From Collinsella aerofaciens (GTDB lineage: Bacteria > Actinomycetota > Coriobacteriia > Coriobacteriales > Coriobacteriaceae), in the NCBI RefSeq assembly GCF_018785265.1, contig NZ_WQPK01000041.1, positions 1 to 64,000 on the forward strand: DNA of 64,000 nucleotides, written 5' to 3'. Positions 8,678 to 17,353 of the stretch are shown one piece after another; within the stretch, counting starts at the first letter, position 1, and each line of letters begins with the position of its first letter. The translations under genes and the position numbers were made by a program. The notes under the pieces are model-generated. The model had not been told where the DNA came from. It was given only the letters and a program-made list of their open reading frames with translations, and did not search any database.

Positions 8678-11161
8678 CTACTCCACCGGCTTGAAGATGG
8701 TGGCCTGGCCAAAGACGCTGCGGATGAGGGCCTTGGCCTCGTCCTCGGTCTGCGGGATGCTCGGGGCTGCGCCCTGATGGCCGAAGGGACTGCCGGCGCC
8801 GGGGTTGGACTCCCAGGGGGCTGCAGGAGCGTCCTCCTCTTTGGGGGCAGTTGCAGCGGGCTTGGGCGCGGACGCCGCACCCGGCACGTCGAACGGGGGC
8901 AGATCGTCCCCGCCGGCATCGGCAGCAAAACCACCGACCATAGCATCGTCGTAGGGCACCTGCTCGGATTCCCATGGCGCAGCCTGCGCAGGCGGCTGAG
9001 CCATGGGGACGGACGCGCGCTCGGGCGCTCGGGGCGCGGGCTCGGTCGGGAGCTTGCCCGTGGCAGGAGCACCGGCAGGGTTGTCGGAGCGCAGCCAAGG
9101 GGCCTTGGCCAGGTCGGATGACTTGGGCGCAGGCGCGGCAGCGGACTTGGGCGCGGGGATCGGAGCAGCCGGTTTGGGCGCAGCGGGTTCAGGCGCCGAC
9201 GGGGTCGGTGCCGCTACCGGCGCCGCTTTTGGCTGCGTCGCGCTGGCGCTCGAGGATGCAGGGGGCACCGAGGACACGGGTTGCGGGTCCGCAGATGCCG
9301 CAGCCCGTGCAGATGGAGAATGCTCCTCATGTTGAGGAGCCGGCGTGCCACCCCCATCCAGGACATAGTCGACGGTACGACGACCGAAGACCGCGCAGAC
9401 CGTCGGCAGGACCACCGACTGCGTATCGGCGCGACCGAGCATCTTAATGGCAAAAGTCGAACCCGCGGGGAACGAGACCGTGAGCTTGGAGCCGTCGTCG
9501 GCCGTGGCGCGAGCGTTGAGCAAAAGCCCTGCGTAGGAGGCCTGACGAGCCTTGACGCGCTCGACGACCTCGGCCCATTTGCGCTGGAGCTCGCCGGCGT
9601 CCTCAACCGCGGGGGTCTCGGCAGCACCGGCGGCGGCAACCTGGGCGGCATTGTTGGACTGGGGCTTAGGTGCCGGAGCGGTGGCAGGCGCGGGGGCCGC
9701 AACGGGCTGAGGCGTCGGAGTCGGCGCAGGCTGAGGTGCAGGCGCTGCAGGCTTGGAAGCTGACACGGACGCAGAACGGGGCGCAGGCTGAGCCGCCGGA
9801 GCGGCAGCACCACGGTCCCAAGGCATACCGCCCTGGCGCGCGGACGTAGCAGCGGGGACAGCGGATGCCGCCGGAGCGGCAGCACGGGCGCCCGAAATGA
9901 GCGTCGGCTGCTGGGCAGCAGCGGGTACGGATGCTGCAGGCGCGGCGGCCTGAGCAGCAGCCACGCTCGCCGGAACGGCGGCATTGGCAACCATGGCCTC
10001 CAAGCGAGCCACGCGCTCGGCCAATGCCTCAATCGTTAAATCAGCCTCGGGACGCGCCAGACGCGTGCAGGCAATCTCGAGCACCAGGCGCACGTCGCTC
10101 GCGCCCCTCATCTCCAGTGCGGCATCGTCGAGCACCGTCAGCACACGGGCCAGGCGGTCGGCAGGATGCTCGCCAAAGGCAGCGGCCTCGGCAGCAAGCG
10201 CCTCGGCCTGCTCGGCACCGCCCTCAAACAACTCGGCACGGGCACCGGCAACGCAGGCAACATACACGTCGCGCACGTGCGCCACCAGGTCGCGCGTCAG
10301 CTCCAGCAGGTCGTTTCCTTCCTCGACCTGCGCACGGATCAGTCCATAGAGCTCGGCAACATCGCGATCGGCAATGGCGCGGGAAAACTCGCCCAGAATC
10401 TGGTCCGAAACCTCGCCCAAAAGCGAGCGGGCGTCGTCCGCATGCACAGAACCGTTGCCAAAGACGCTCAGCTGCTCCAGCGTGGAAAGCGCGTCGCGCA
10501 TACCGCCCTTGGCATGGCGCGCCACAATGGCGAGTGCCTCGTCGTCGTAATCGAAGCCCTCCTGCTCGCACACGTAAGACAGGCGATGCTCGATATCCTC
10601 GTTGCCGATGCGGTGGAAATCGAAGCGCTGGCAGCGTGAGAGAATGGTCTCCAGAATCTTTTGCGGGTCGGTGGTGCACAGCACAAAGATCACGTGTGCC
10701 GGCGGCTCCTCAAGCGTCTTGAGCAGCGCGTTGAACGCCGCCGTCGTGAGCATGTGGACCTCGTCGATGATATAAATCTTGTACTTGCCGCGCACCGGGG
10801 CAAAGTTGACGGAGTTGATGATTTCCTCGCGCACATTGTCCACGCCCGTGCGGGAGGCGGCATCGAGCTCGTAGACATCGGGGTGGTTACCCTCGGCAAT
10901 GAGCTCGCACTCCTCGCAAGTACCGTCGGGCATGCAGCCGCTTGCACCCTCGGCGCGCGCCGCCTCGGCATTGCGACACAGCAGCGCCTTGGCCAGAATG
11001 CGCGCCATGGTGGTCTTGCCCGTGCCGCGCGGTCCGCAGAACAGGTAGGCGTGGGACAGGCGCCCCTCGGTGATGGCGTGCTCGAGCGTCGAGACGATAT
11101 GCTGCTGGCCCACCACGGAGTCGAAGGTGAGCGGGCGATACTTTCGGTACAACGATTCCAT
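8678..11161 (-). CDS. dnaX: DNA polymerase III gamma/tau subunit
   Basis: 827 residues from the ATG at 11161, preceded by a GGGGGAG ribosome site; the open frame continues upstream but only as antisense of the neighbouring gene. The AAA+ clamp-loader core starts YRKYRPLTFDSVVGQ, with Walker A GPRGTGKTT (about 45), a Cys zinc knuckle (CMPDGTCEEC), Walker B DEVHML and the sensor segment TTDPQKILETILSRCQRFDF. After about residue 370 there is a long Ala/Pro-rich linker, then a folded block KWAEVVERVKARQASYAG and another low-complexity stretch to the end. Long enough to be tau; I see no clear frameshift signal for a gamma form. Confidence 0.95.
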   Translation of the reverse strand: MESLYRKYRPLTFDSVVGQQHIVSTLEHAITEGRLSHAYLFCGPRGTGKTTMARILAKALLCRNAEAARAEGASGCMPDGTCEECELIAEGNHPDVYELDAASRTGVDNVREEIINSVNFAPVRGKYKIYIIDEVHMLTTAAFNALLKTLEEPPAHVIFVLCTTDPQKILETILSRCQRFDFHRIGNEDIEHRLSYVCEQEGFDYDDEALAIVARHAKGGMRDALSTLEQLSVFGNGSVHADDARSLLGEVSDQILGEFSRAIADRDVAELYGLIRAQVEEGNDLLELTRDLVAHVRDVYVACVAGARAELFEGGAEQAEALAAEAAAFGEHPADRLARVLTVLDDAALEMRGASDVRLVLEIACTRLARPEADLTIEALAERVARLEAMVANAAVPASVAAAQAAAPAASVPAAAQQPTLISGARAAAPAASAVPAATSARQGGMPWDRGAAAPAAQPAPRSASVSASKPAAPAPQPAPTPTPQPVAAPAPATAPAPKPQSNNAAQVAAAGAAETPAVEDAGELQRKWAEVVERVKARQASYAGLLLNARATADDGSKLTVSFPAGSTFAIKMLGRADTQSVVLPTVCAVFGRRTVDYVLDGGGTPAPQHEEHSPSARAAASADPQPVSSVPPASSSASATQPKAAPVAAPTPSAPEPAAPKPAAPIPAPKSAAAPAPKSSDLAKAPWLRSDNPAGAPATGKLPTEPAPRAPERASVPMAQPPAQAAPWESEQVPYDDAMVGGFAADAGGDDLPPFDVPGAASAPKPAATAPKEEDAPAAPWESNPGAGSPFGHQGAAPSIPQTEDEAKALIRSVFGQATIFKPVE

Positions 11162-11276
11162 GGGTGCTCCCCCGGGTATACTGAGTCTTGTTGCCGCGAC
11201 GGCCATGCGGTCGCACGGCATACTGCATTCATAATAACCCGTACGGCGAGCCCGCCGCGATAGGAGTCCAAAGAGC

Positions 11277-12002
11277 ATGGCAGACGCAGAGAGCAACCTC
11301 GTTCCCTCCGAAGCAGCCGACCAGGTCGAGGTCGCGCTCGAGAAGCAGGCCGCGGCCGATGACGGCATCCTGTACCTCAACGAGTACCAGTACGAAAACG
11401 ACCTGGTCACCGACTTTGCGCGCCTGGTCGCCTCGCCCAGGCGTCGCGGCTCGCTGTATGTCGCCGCGGCAATTGCCGCGCTCATCGGCATCGGCATGTT
11501 GGTGGCCGGCGGCAGCTGGATCAAGTTTGGCGTCGTGCTGATCATATTCGGCACCTTTTTGGCCTGGTGGAGCAAAAACCTGCACCACACCCTCGCCCGT
11601 GACTTTATCGACGCCGTTGAGGCCGACGAGTCCATGGGTGGCCGCTATCGCCGCGTCGCCGCCAACGAGGATGGCCTGATGGTTTGGGGCAAGAGCGGCA
11701 AGTCGCAGTTCTTCCCGTTTGAAAAGCTCGACCACGTGCTCGACGGCGAGCGCATCTTTGTAGCCATGTTCGCCGACCAGGGCGTGACGATCCCTAAGGA
11801 CACCTTCGTCCGCGGCGATGCCGAGCAGTTCGGTCCCTTCCTCAAGACCCGCATCAACAAAAAACTCCGCATCGAGACCAAACGCAAGAAAATGAAGGCC
11901 GAGAAGGCCGCCGCCGAGGCCAAGCAGGGCAACAAGGCCGACAAGCCCCAGGACAACAAGGGCAAGCAGCGCAAGCAGAAGAAGAACAAGAAGAAGCGCT
12001 AA
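11277..12002 (+). CDS. YcxB-like membrane protein with Lys-rich tail
   Basis: 241 residues. An acidic cytoplasmic N-terminus, two adjacent transmembrane helices (about 62-80 and 83-98), then a compact domain with the pattern DGLMVWGKSGKSQFFPFEKL and VTIPKDTFV, as in YcxB-type proteins, and a highly basic C-terminal tail of about 45 residues made of Lys, Ala, Asn and Gln. Function unknown; the tail may bind nucleic acid or acidic lipids. It is divergent from dnaX across a 115-bp gap that must hold both promoters. Confidence 0.8.
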   Translation: MADAESNLVPSEAADQVEVALEKQAAADDGILYLNEYQYENDLVTDFARLVASPRRRGSLYVAAAIAALIGIGMLVAGGSWIKFGVVLIIFGTFLAWWSKNLHHTLARDFIDAVEADESMGGRYRRVAANEDGLMVWGKSGKSQFFPFEKLDHVLDGERIFVAMFADQGVTIPKDTFVRGDAEQFGPFLKTRINKKLRIETKRKKMKAEKAAAEAKQGNKADKPQDNKGKQRKQKKNKKKR

Positions 12003-12146
12003 GGCCAAGCCAGACAGGCAGCCTCGCATCCCGCTATCCTCCCCATGCACCCGAGCGTGCTACACTAGCAGCATCTATGCCACCGCGAACGGCTCGGCCC
12101 CGCGCCCGCCGCTCGCAAACGAACTTTAAACGCACGAGGGTTGGCC

Positions 12147-14000
12147 ATGCCGCTTTTCTCGCAACATACCGCCCGGTTCTCGCCGGACGTTCCTTTGGAG
12201 GGCACCAGCTCTCGCGAGCTGCTCAAGCGGTACCAGCCGCTCGAGACACTTGCGACCGGCGGTTTTGGCTCCATCGAGATCTGCCGCGACACGCACCTGC
12301 GCCGCCGCGTCGCCATTAAACGCATCCCCCTTATCAACGGTGCCGGCATGCCCGCCAGCGACATCATGGATGTCCTGCGCGAGGCGCACACTGCCGCCAT
12401 GCTTCAACATCCCAATATCGTGCAGGTCATCGACTTTACGCACGACACAGCCTATGCCTACCTGGTCATGGAATATGTCGATGGCATGTCGCTGGCCGAG
12501 TTTTTGCATCGCGTAGACGGCCACTCCCTTACCTTTGACGAGGCCGCGGCCATTGCCGATGCCTTGGGCCAGGCGCTCACCTTCGCCCATAGTAATGGCG
12601 TACTCCACCTGGACATTAAGCCCGCCAACGTGCTCATCGACCACTCGGGCAATGTAAAGCTCACCGACTTTGGCATGGCGCGACTGTCGTCTGCCGGTGG
12701 CTTTGGCGGCTCACGCGGCGGCACCATCGGCTACATGCCGCCCGAGCAGCTCGATATCGAGACCGGCACGGTCGACGAGCGCGCCGATGTCTTTGCCCTC
12801 GCCTGTGTGATCTACGAGGGCCTGTGCGGCAGCGCTCCCTTTATGGCGGCCACGCCCGCCGACTCGCTCGGCCGCATCATCGGCGGCGCCACCTATCCCA
12901 GCGAGCTGATACCACACTTCCCCCCGGGAGCCGAGGCCGCGCTCATGAGCGCGCTCTCCCCCATGCCGCAGGACCGCCCCAACAGCATCGAGGCATTTTG
13001 CGACCAGCTCCTTGCCGGTCTGGGCAGCGTGCGCGAGGGCCGTCGCAGCCTAGAGCAAATGGTTGGCGAACTTTCGGATGACGAGCAGGAGCTCGACGAT
13101 ATCGAGCCGTCGCACTACGAGGACGACGCCATCGAGGTCGACCCCGCACTCGGCTGGGCGGGCACGCGCTGGAGCCATACGCGCGACTACACCATGCGCA
13201 CTATCTCGGCGCTAACGTGCGGCACCTTTAGCTTTTTGCTGATGCAAACGGCCGGGGTCGCGGCGCTTCCCGGCCTGGTCATTGCGGCCATCGCGATCGG
13301 AGCGGCGGCTGGCCTGGCCCCCCAGATTGGCTCGGCCATCTCGGCTGTGGGCTTTTTGGTGCTCATGGCCAACGCCACCATGCAGGCACAGGGCATCCTG
13401 TCGATGCTGCCCGTCGCGGTGATCTTTGCCGCCGCCGTGTCCGGTTGGTGGATCGCCTGGGGTCGCACCGAGACTGCCGCGAGCGCCACGCTCACCTGTG
13501 CACTCGCGCTTGGCTGTCTGACCGGCAATACCTTCCTGGCAGCTGGGGTCGCCGCCGGCGTCGCGTCATTTTGGCTCGGCCCGGCAAGCGCCGCCGCGGC
13601 AACGGGCATGGGCGCGCTTTTTGCCCGTCTGGCCAGGGTCGCGCTTTCAGCCGGAGGCGTGCTGGGGCTCGGTAACGTTGCCGCAGCGCTGGGAGACCCG
13701 CTCCTTTGGGCTGCCTTTGTGCTGGTCGCGGCAACTGCCGCGGCGTCATCTGCGCTGCTCAATGTCCATGCCAAGCGTGCCAATCAGGGCTCAAACCTTG
13801 CCGCAATCGCCGCCATCGCTGTCACCGGCATCGGCTGCGCAGCGGCGTCCTGTCTTGCACACCATATGGAAATTGCCAGCCTTGCAGCCGCGGTCATCGC
13901 CAAGGCGGCGGTTGCGGGAATCCTATCCTCTATAATCGTTGGGATATGCCTATATTTGCTCGGATACCAAAGAACCTATACGGAGAGTGATCTTTCGTGA
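12147..14000 (+). CDS. Ser/Thr protein kinase with polytopic membrane tail
   Basis: 617 residues from ATG 12147 (GAGG 7 nt upstream); a TTG two codons earlier is less likely. Kinase motifs are the glycine loop ATGGFGSIEI (about 36), catalytic lysine VAIKRI (56), catalytic loop HLDIKPANVL (about 153, His-Leu-Asp in place of His-Arg-Asp), DFG in LTDFGMAR and the P+1 segment GYMPPEQL. The missing Arg makes it an RD-minus kinase, which often means no control by activation-loop phosphorylation. After an acidic linker, eight or nine hydrophobic helices follow (about 348-600). It opens the FHA/PP2C/SEDS-PBP/PknB cluster and overlaps fhaA by 4 nt. Confidence 0.92.
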   Translation: MPLFSQHTARFSPDVPLEGTSSRELLKRYQPLETLATGGFGSIEICRDTHLRRRVAIKRIPLINGAGMPASDIMDVLREAHTAAMLQHPNIVQVIDFTHDTAYAYLVMEYVDGMSLAEFLHRVDGHSLTFDEAAAIADALGQALTFAHSNGVLHLDIKPANVLIDHSGNVKLTDFGMARLSSAGGFGGSRGGTIGYMPPEQLDIETGTVDERADVFALACVIYEGLCGSAPFMAATPADSLGRIIGGATYPSELIPHFPPGAEAALMSALSPMPQDRPNSIEAFCDQLLAGLGSVREGRRSLEQMVGELSDDEQELDDIEPSHYEDDAIEVDPALGWAGTRWSHTRDYTMRTISALTCGTFSFLLMQTAGVAALPGLVIAAIAIGAAAGLAPQIGSAISAVGFLVLMANATMQAQGILSMLPVAVIFAAAVSGWWIAWGRTETAASATLTCALALGCLTGNTFLAAGVAAGVASFWLGPASAAAATGMGALFARLARVALSAGGVLGLGNVAAALGDPLLWAAFVLVAATAAASSALLNVHAKRANQGSNLAAIAAIAVTGIGCAAASCLAHHMEIASLAAAVIAKAAVAGILSSIIVGICLYLLGYQRTYTESDLS

Positions 14001-15010
14001 ACTTCCTGAACATCTTCGAGGACCACGTGGCCGGCATCTTCGGTGCCACCCGTGCCCCGTTCTCCTTTAAGAAGCTTGCCAAGCAGGCCGCTCGCGACAT
14101 GGAGGATCAGACTCTGGTGATCAACGGCGTCAACACGGCGCCGGCACTCTATACCATCCTTATCGCCGCCGACGACGATCCCATGCTCGCCCCGTTCTAC
14201 CCCGAGCTTTCGCGCGAAGTCCGCGAGTTTGTGAAGGCACAGGCCGAAAAGCGCCGCTATGTCTTTGTCGGCGAGCCCCTCGTGCGCTTTATGATCGATC
14301 CGCAGCTGCGTGCCGGCAAGTTCTCGGTCTTTGCCGAGAACGTCGATGCCCCCACGCTCGGCCGCCTGTACGAAGAAGAGCGCGCCTATCAAAACGGCCT
14401 GGGCCAGAACAACTCCGCGGCAAGCCGTGCCGCCAGCGCCCCGCGCGCCGGCCAGCAGCAGTTTGCTGCCCCGCAGCAGCAGCGCCCCGCCGCCATGCCC
14501 CAGCAGCAGCCGACGCCTCGCGCCGCCGCTCCCGACCCGCTTGCCGTGGCAGACCCCTTCGCGCCTAGCGTCCCCGACCCCGCCGCAGCACCCATCCCGG
14601 TGCCGCAGACCGTCTCGCGCGACGCGCTTGCCGGCATGGGCGGAGCCGCCGCGACCGGTGCCGCCGTGGGCCTAGGCGCCGCAGCCGGCATCGCCTCCAA
14701 CATGGCGAGCACTCGCGCCCCGCAGCGCCCGCTCGCCCAGCTCGTCGACGTCGTGAGCGGCGAGAGCCATAGCATCACCTCCGCACAGGTAACCATCGGT
14801 CGCGAGCGCTCAGTTTCCGACATTGCCCTGCGCGACCCCAACGTGTCGCGCCGCCACGCCCAGCTCACCTTTACGGGCTCGGATTGGTCGATCGAGGACC
14901 TCAATTCCACCAACGGCACGCTCGTCAACAACCGCCGCATTACGCGCTGCCCGCTGCGCAACGGCGATCTGCTGACGTTTGGCCTGAGCACCTTTGAATT
15001 TAGGGGATAG
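13997..15010 (+). CDS. fhaA: FhaA-like protein: DUF3662 plus FHA domain
   Basis: 337 residues. The N-terminal 115 residues match the FhaA DUF3662 domain (MNFLNIFEDHVAGIFG, FSFKKLAKQAARDME, VFVGEPLVRFMIDPQLRAGKF). A Gln/Pro/Ala-rich linker (about 130-245) precedes an FHA domain with VTIGRERSVSDI, SRRHAQL and EDLNSTNGTLVNN. In mycobacteria FhaA binds phosphorylated MviN and restrains peptidoglycan synthesis; the same order of genes here supports a cell-wall signalling role. GTG start at 13997 overlapping the kinase stop (GTGA). Confidence 0.93.
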   Translation: MNFLNIFEDHVAGIFGATRAPFSFKKLAKQAARDMEDQTLVINGVNTAPALYTILIAADDDPMLAPFYPELSREVREFVKAQAEKRRYVFVGEPLVRFMIDPQLRAGKFSVFAENVDAPTLGRLYEEERAYQNGLGQNNSAASRAASAPRAGQQQFAAPQQQRPAAMPQQQPTPRAAAPDPLAVADPFAPSVPDPAAAPIPVPQTVSRDALAGMGGAAATGAAVGLGAAAGIASNMASTRAPQRPLAQLVDVVSGESHSITSAQVTIGRERSVSDIALRDPNVSRRHAQLTFTGSDWSIEDLNSTNGTLVNNRRITRCPLRNGDLLTFGLSTFEFRG

Positions 15011-15016
15011 TCGCTT

Positions 15017-15433
15017 ATGAACATCGATATCGTCCTTTTTGCAGGCCGCATCGTCCTGGTCGCCCTGCTCTATATCTTCCTGTTCGCCGTCATGAAGACC
15101 GGCGTGGGACTTGTGCGCGGGCAGCGCCGCGACTCGGCTATCTGGACGATTGATGTGGACAAGGGTCCGCGCGGTATCCGCGGCATCCACGTAGACATGC
15201 TCGGCCCCGTCATCGTCGGTCGCTCGCCATCTTCGGACATCTGCATCAACGAACCGTTCGTCTCGGCCTCGCATGCGCGCTTTTCGCTGCAGGGCCCGGC
15301 GCTCATCATCGAGGACCTCAACTCGCTTAACGGCACGCTCGTCAACGGCCGCCAGCTCGTGGAGCCCGCGACGCTGCGTGAGGGCGACGAAGTCCAGATT
15401 GGCGACGTGGTCATGAAGGTGAACCGTCGATGA
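15017..15433 (+). CDS. fhaB: FhaB-like protein: membrane helix plus FHA domain
   Basis: 138 residues. One transmembrane helix at about 5-27, a short basic linker, then an FHA domain (about 55-137) with IVGRSPSSDICI, SASHARF and EDLNSLNGTLVNG. FhaB (FipA) in mycobacteria links the kinases to FtsQ and FtsZ at the septum. It starts 6 nt after fhaA and its stop overlaps the next gene (ATGA, 15430-15433). Confidence 0.92.
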   Translation: MNIDIVLFAGRIVLVALLYIFLFAVMKTGVGLVRGQRRDSAIWTIDVDKGPRGIRGIHVDMLGPVIVGRSPSSDICINEPFVSASHARFSLQGPALIIEDLNSLNGTLVNGRQLVEPATLREGDEVQIGDVVMKVNRR

Positions 15434-17346
15434 TCGACGAGGAGAACAAGTCCGCAACTATGACCGAGGCACCGGCTGCCGCCGCAGCTGCGCCGGCCCA
15501 CGCCGCTCCGGCGGGCTCCGCACCCGTGGAACCCGAGGACACCGTGTTCTCCCTGTCTCTTTCGCATGTAACGCATGATATTTCGGATCTCGCCGATAAC
15601 GAGGACGAAGAGGATGCCGTAGCGGCGCCCATCGGCGCACATGCTGCGGAACAGCCCACAGCGCCCGAAGCAACCCCGGCGCCGGCTCACTTTGCAGAAC
15701 CCGTCGCCGCGGCAATCAACGAGAGCGCTGCGGTGTTTGCAGCGCCCGAGCCCGCCGCGCCGGCGTTTCCCATAGCCCCGGCATCCGAGGTTGCGCCCGA
15801 GGCAGGGCCATCCCCCGAGGACGGCCCTGCACCCAAGGCCCCACAGTCTGCGCCCGCAAACGAGTCCGATGCCGTGGCCGAGCCCGCCGCCCAGTCGCAA
15901 AGCACGCCCGCGCTGTCGCACTTTGCGACGCCCGAGCCTATAGACGTCAGCCCGCAAGACGACGAGTCGACCGCCCGCGTGTCCGAGGAGCCCGGCTCCC
16001 CGGACAACGGCGATTCCGAATCAAACGCCGAGACCGACACCGTCTCTCCCGGTGACACAGCAGAGATCGACGTTGCCGCCGTTGAGGCCAAGCTCAAAGA
16101 CCCCGGGTCGACCATGAGCTTTGAGCCCCTGACCGAGGAACGCATCGAGACCGACTCGACCTATGATGCCGGCACCACCACGCAACTCATGTGGGGCGCC
16201 CGCTCCGACGTTGGCTGCGTGCGCCCGCACAATGAGGATTCCTACCTAGTGCAGTCGCCGCTCTTTTGCGTATGCGACGGCATGGGCGGTCACGCCGCCG
16301 GCGAGGTAGCCTCTTCCATCGCCGTCGAGACTATTGCCAAGACGGCCCCACAGTCCGCCGACGCAGCACGCCTGGCCGCAGCCGTCGAGGCAGCCAACGC
16401 CGCCGTAATCGAGGCGGCCCTGAATGGCCTGGGCAAGCCCGGCATGGGCTGCACAGCCACTTGCGCCTATATCGAAAACGACACGCTCGCCATCGCCCAC
16501 GTGGGTGACTCTCGCGCCTACCTGCTCCACGAGGGCACGCTCATCCGCGTGACCCGCGACCACTCCTACGTGGAGGAGCTCGTGGACGCCGGCGAGATCA
16601 CGGCAGACGAGGCTCGCGTCCACCCCAACCGTTCGGTCATCACCCGCGCGCTGGGCTCGGACCCCGCCATGTATGCCGACCACTTCACTCTGCATATCGA
16701 GGAAGGCGACCGCCTGATCCTGTGCTCCGACGGACTTTCGAGCATGATTCCCGATAGCGATATCGAGAACATCGCCACGCAGTCCTCAACCGCGCAAATC
16801 TGCGTCGACAACCTAGTGGACGCGGCGCTTGCCGCCGGCGGCCACGACAACGTGACCGTAGTAGTCGTTGACCTGGTTGACGATGGCGTTATGCGCGAGG
16901 CGCAGCGCGTGCGTCGCCGCAACATTACTATCGCCGCCATTCTGGCCCTCGTCTTTGTGCTGGCAGCTGGCATCTGGGCCTACACGGGTGTCACCGGCTC
17001 GTACTACCTGGGTACCTACCAGGGCAATGTCGCCGTCTGGCGCGGCCTGCCCGGCAAGCCGCTCGGACTCAAGCTCCACTGGCTCGAAAGCGAAACCAGC
17101 ATCAAGCTGTCCGACCTGCCCGAAGACACGCAAAACCGCCTCAAGGCGGGCATTCCGCAAACAAGTGTCGACGATGCGCAGGACACGATATCCAAGTACC
17201 GCCACCAGATCGACGAGGAGCAGACCCGCCAGGTGATCGACGCGCAAACGATTCGCGACAACACCAATCAGGGATCGACCTCCGAATCAGATTCCGAGAA
17301 AACCGCCGAACAGTCCGCCGAGGCCGAAGCCTCCGATAAGAATTAG
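15430..17346 (+). CDS. pstP: PP2C-type Ser/Thr phosphatase with long N-terminal extension
   Basis: 638 residues. The PP2C domain lies at about 254-480 with the metal-binding motifs RPHNEDSY, CDGMGGHAAGE, HVGDSRAY, LCSDGLSSM and GGHDNVTVV. It is followed by one transmembrane helix (about 497-520) and an extracytoplasmic domain of about 115 residues ending in a Ser/Glu-rich tail. Unlike mycobacterial PstP, the catalytic domain is preceded by about 250 residues of acidic, Ala/Pro/Glu-rich sequence that look disordered. Coupled start (ATGA) with fhaB. It should reverse the phosphorylation made by the cluster's kinases; a later start would remove part of the extension, but none has an obvious ribosome site. 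Confidence 0.92.
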   Translation: MIDEENKSATMTEAPAAAAAAPAHAAPAGSAPVEPEDTVFSLSLSHVTHDISDLADNEDEEDAVAAPIGAHAAEQPTAPEATPAPAHFAEPVAAAINESAAVFAAPEPAAPAFPIAPASEVAPEAGPSPEDGPAPKAPQSAPANESDAVAEPAAQSQSTPALSHFATPEPIDVSPQDDESTARVSEEPGSPDNGDSESNAETDTVSPGDTAEIDVAAVEAKLKDPGSTMSFEPLTEERIETDSTYDAGTTTQLMWGARSDVGCVRPHNEDSYLVQSPLFCVCDGMGGHAAGEVASSIAVETIAKTAPQSADAARLAAAVEAANAAVIEAALNGLGKPGMGCTATCAYIENDTLAIAHVGDSRAYLLHEGTLIRVTRDHSYVEELVDAGEITADEARVHPNRSVITRALGSDPAMYADHFTLHIEEGDRLILCSDGLSSMIPDSDIENIATQSSTAQICVDNLVDAALAAGGHDNVTVVVVDLVDDGVMREAQRVRRRNITIAAILALVFVLAAGIWAYTGVTGSYYLGTYQGNVAVWRGLPGKPLGLKLHWLESETSIKLSDLPEDTQNRLKAGIPQTSVDDAQDTISKYRHQIDEEQTRQVIDAQTIRDNTNQGSTSESDSEKTAEQSAEAEASDKN

Positions 17347-17353
17347 AAAGGGA

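Noticed and set aside
11162-11635. N-terminal extension of dnaX
   Set aside because: The frame stays open upstream only because it is antisense to the YcxB-like gene; MESLYRKYRP is the normal DnaX start with a good ribosome site.
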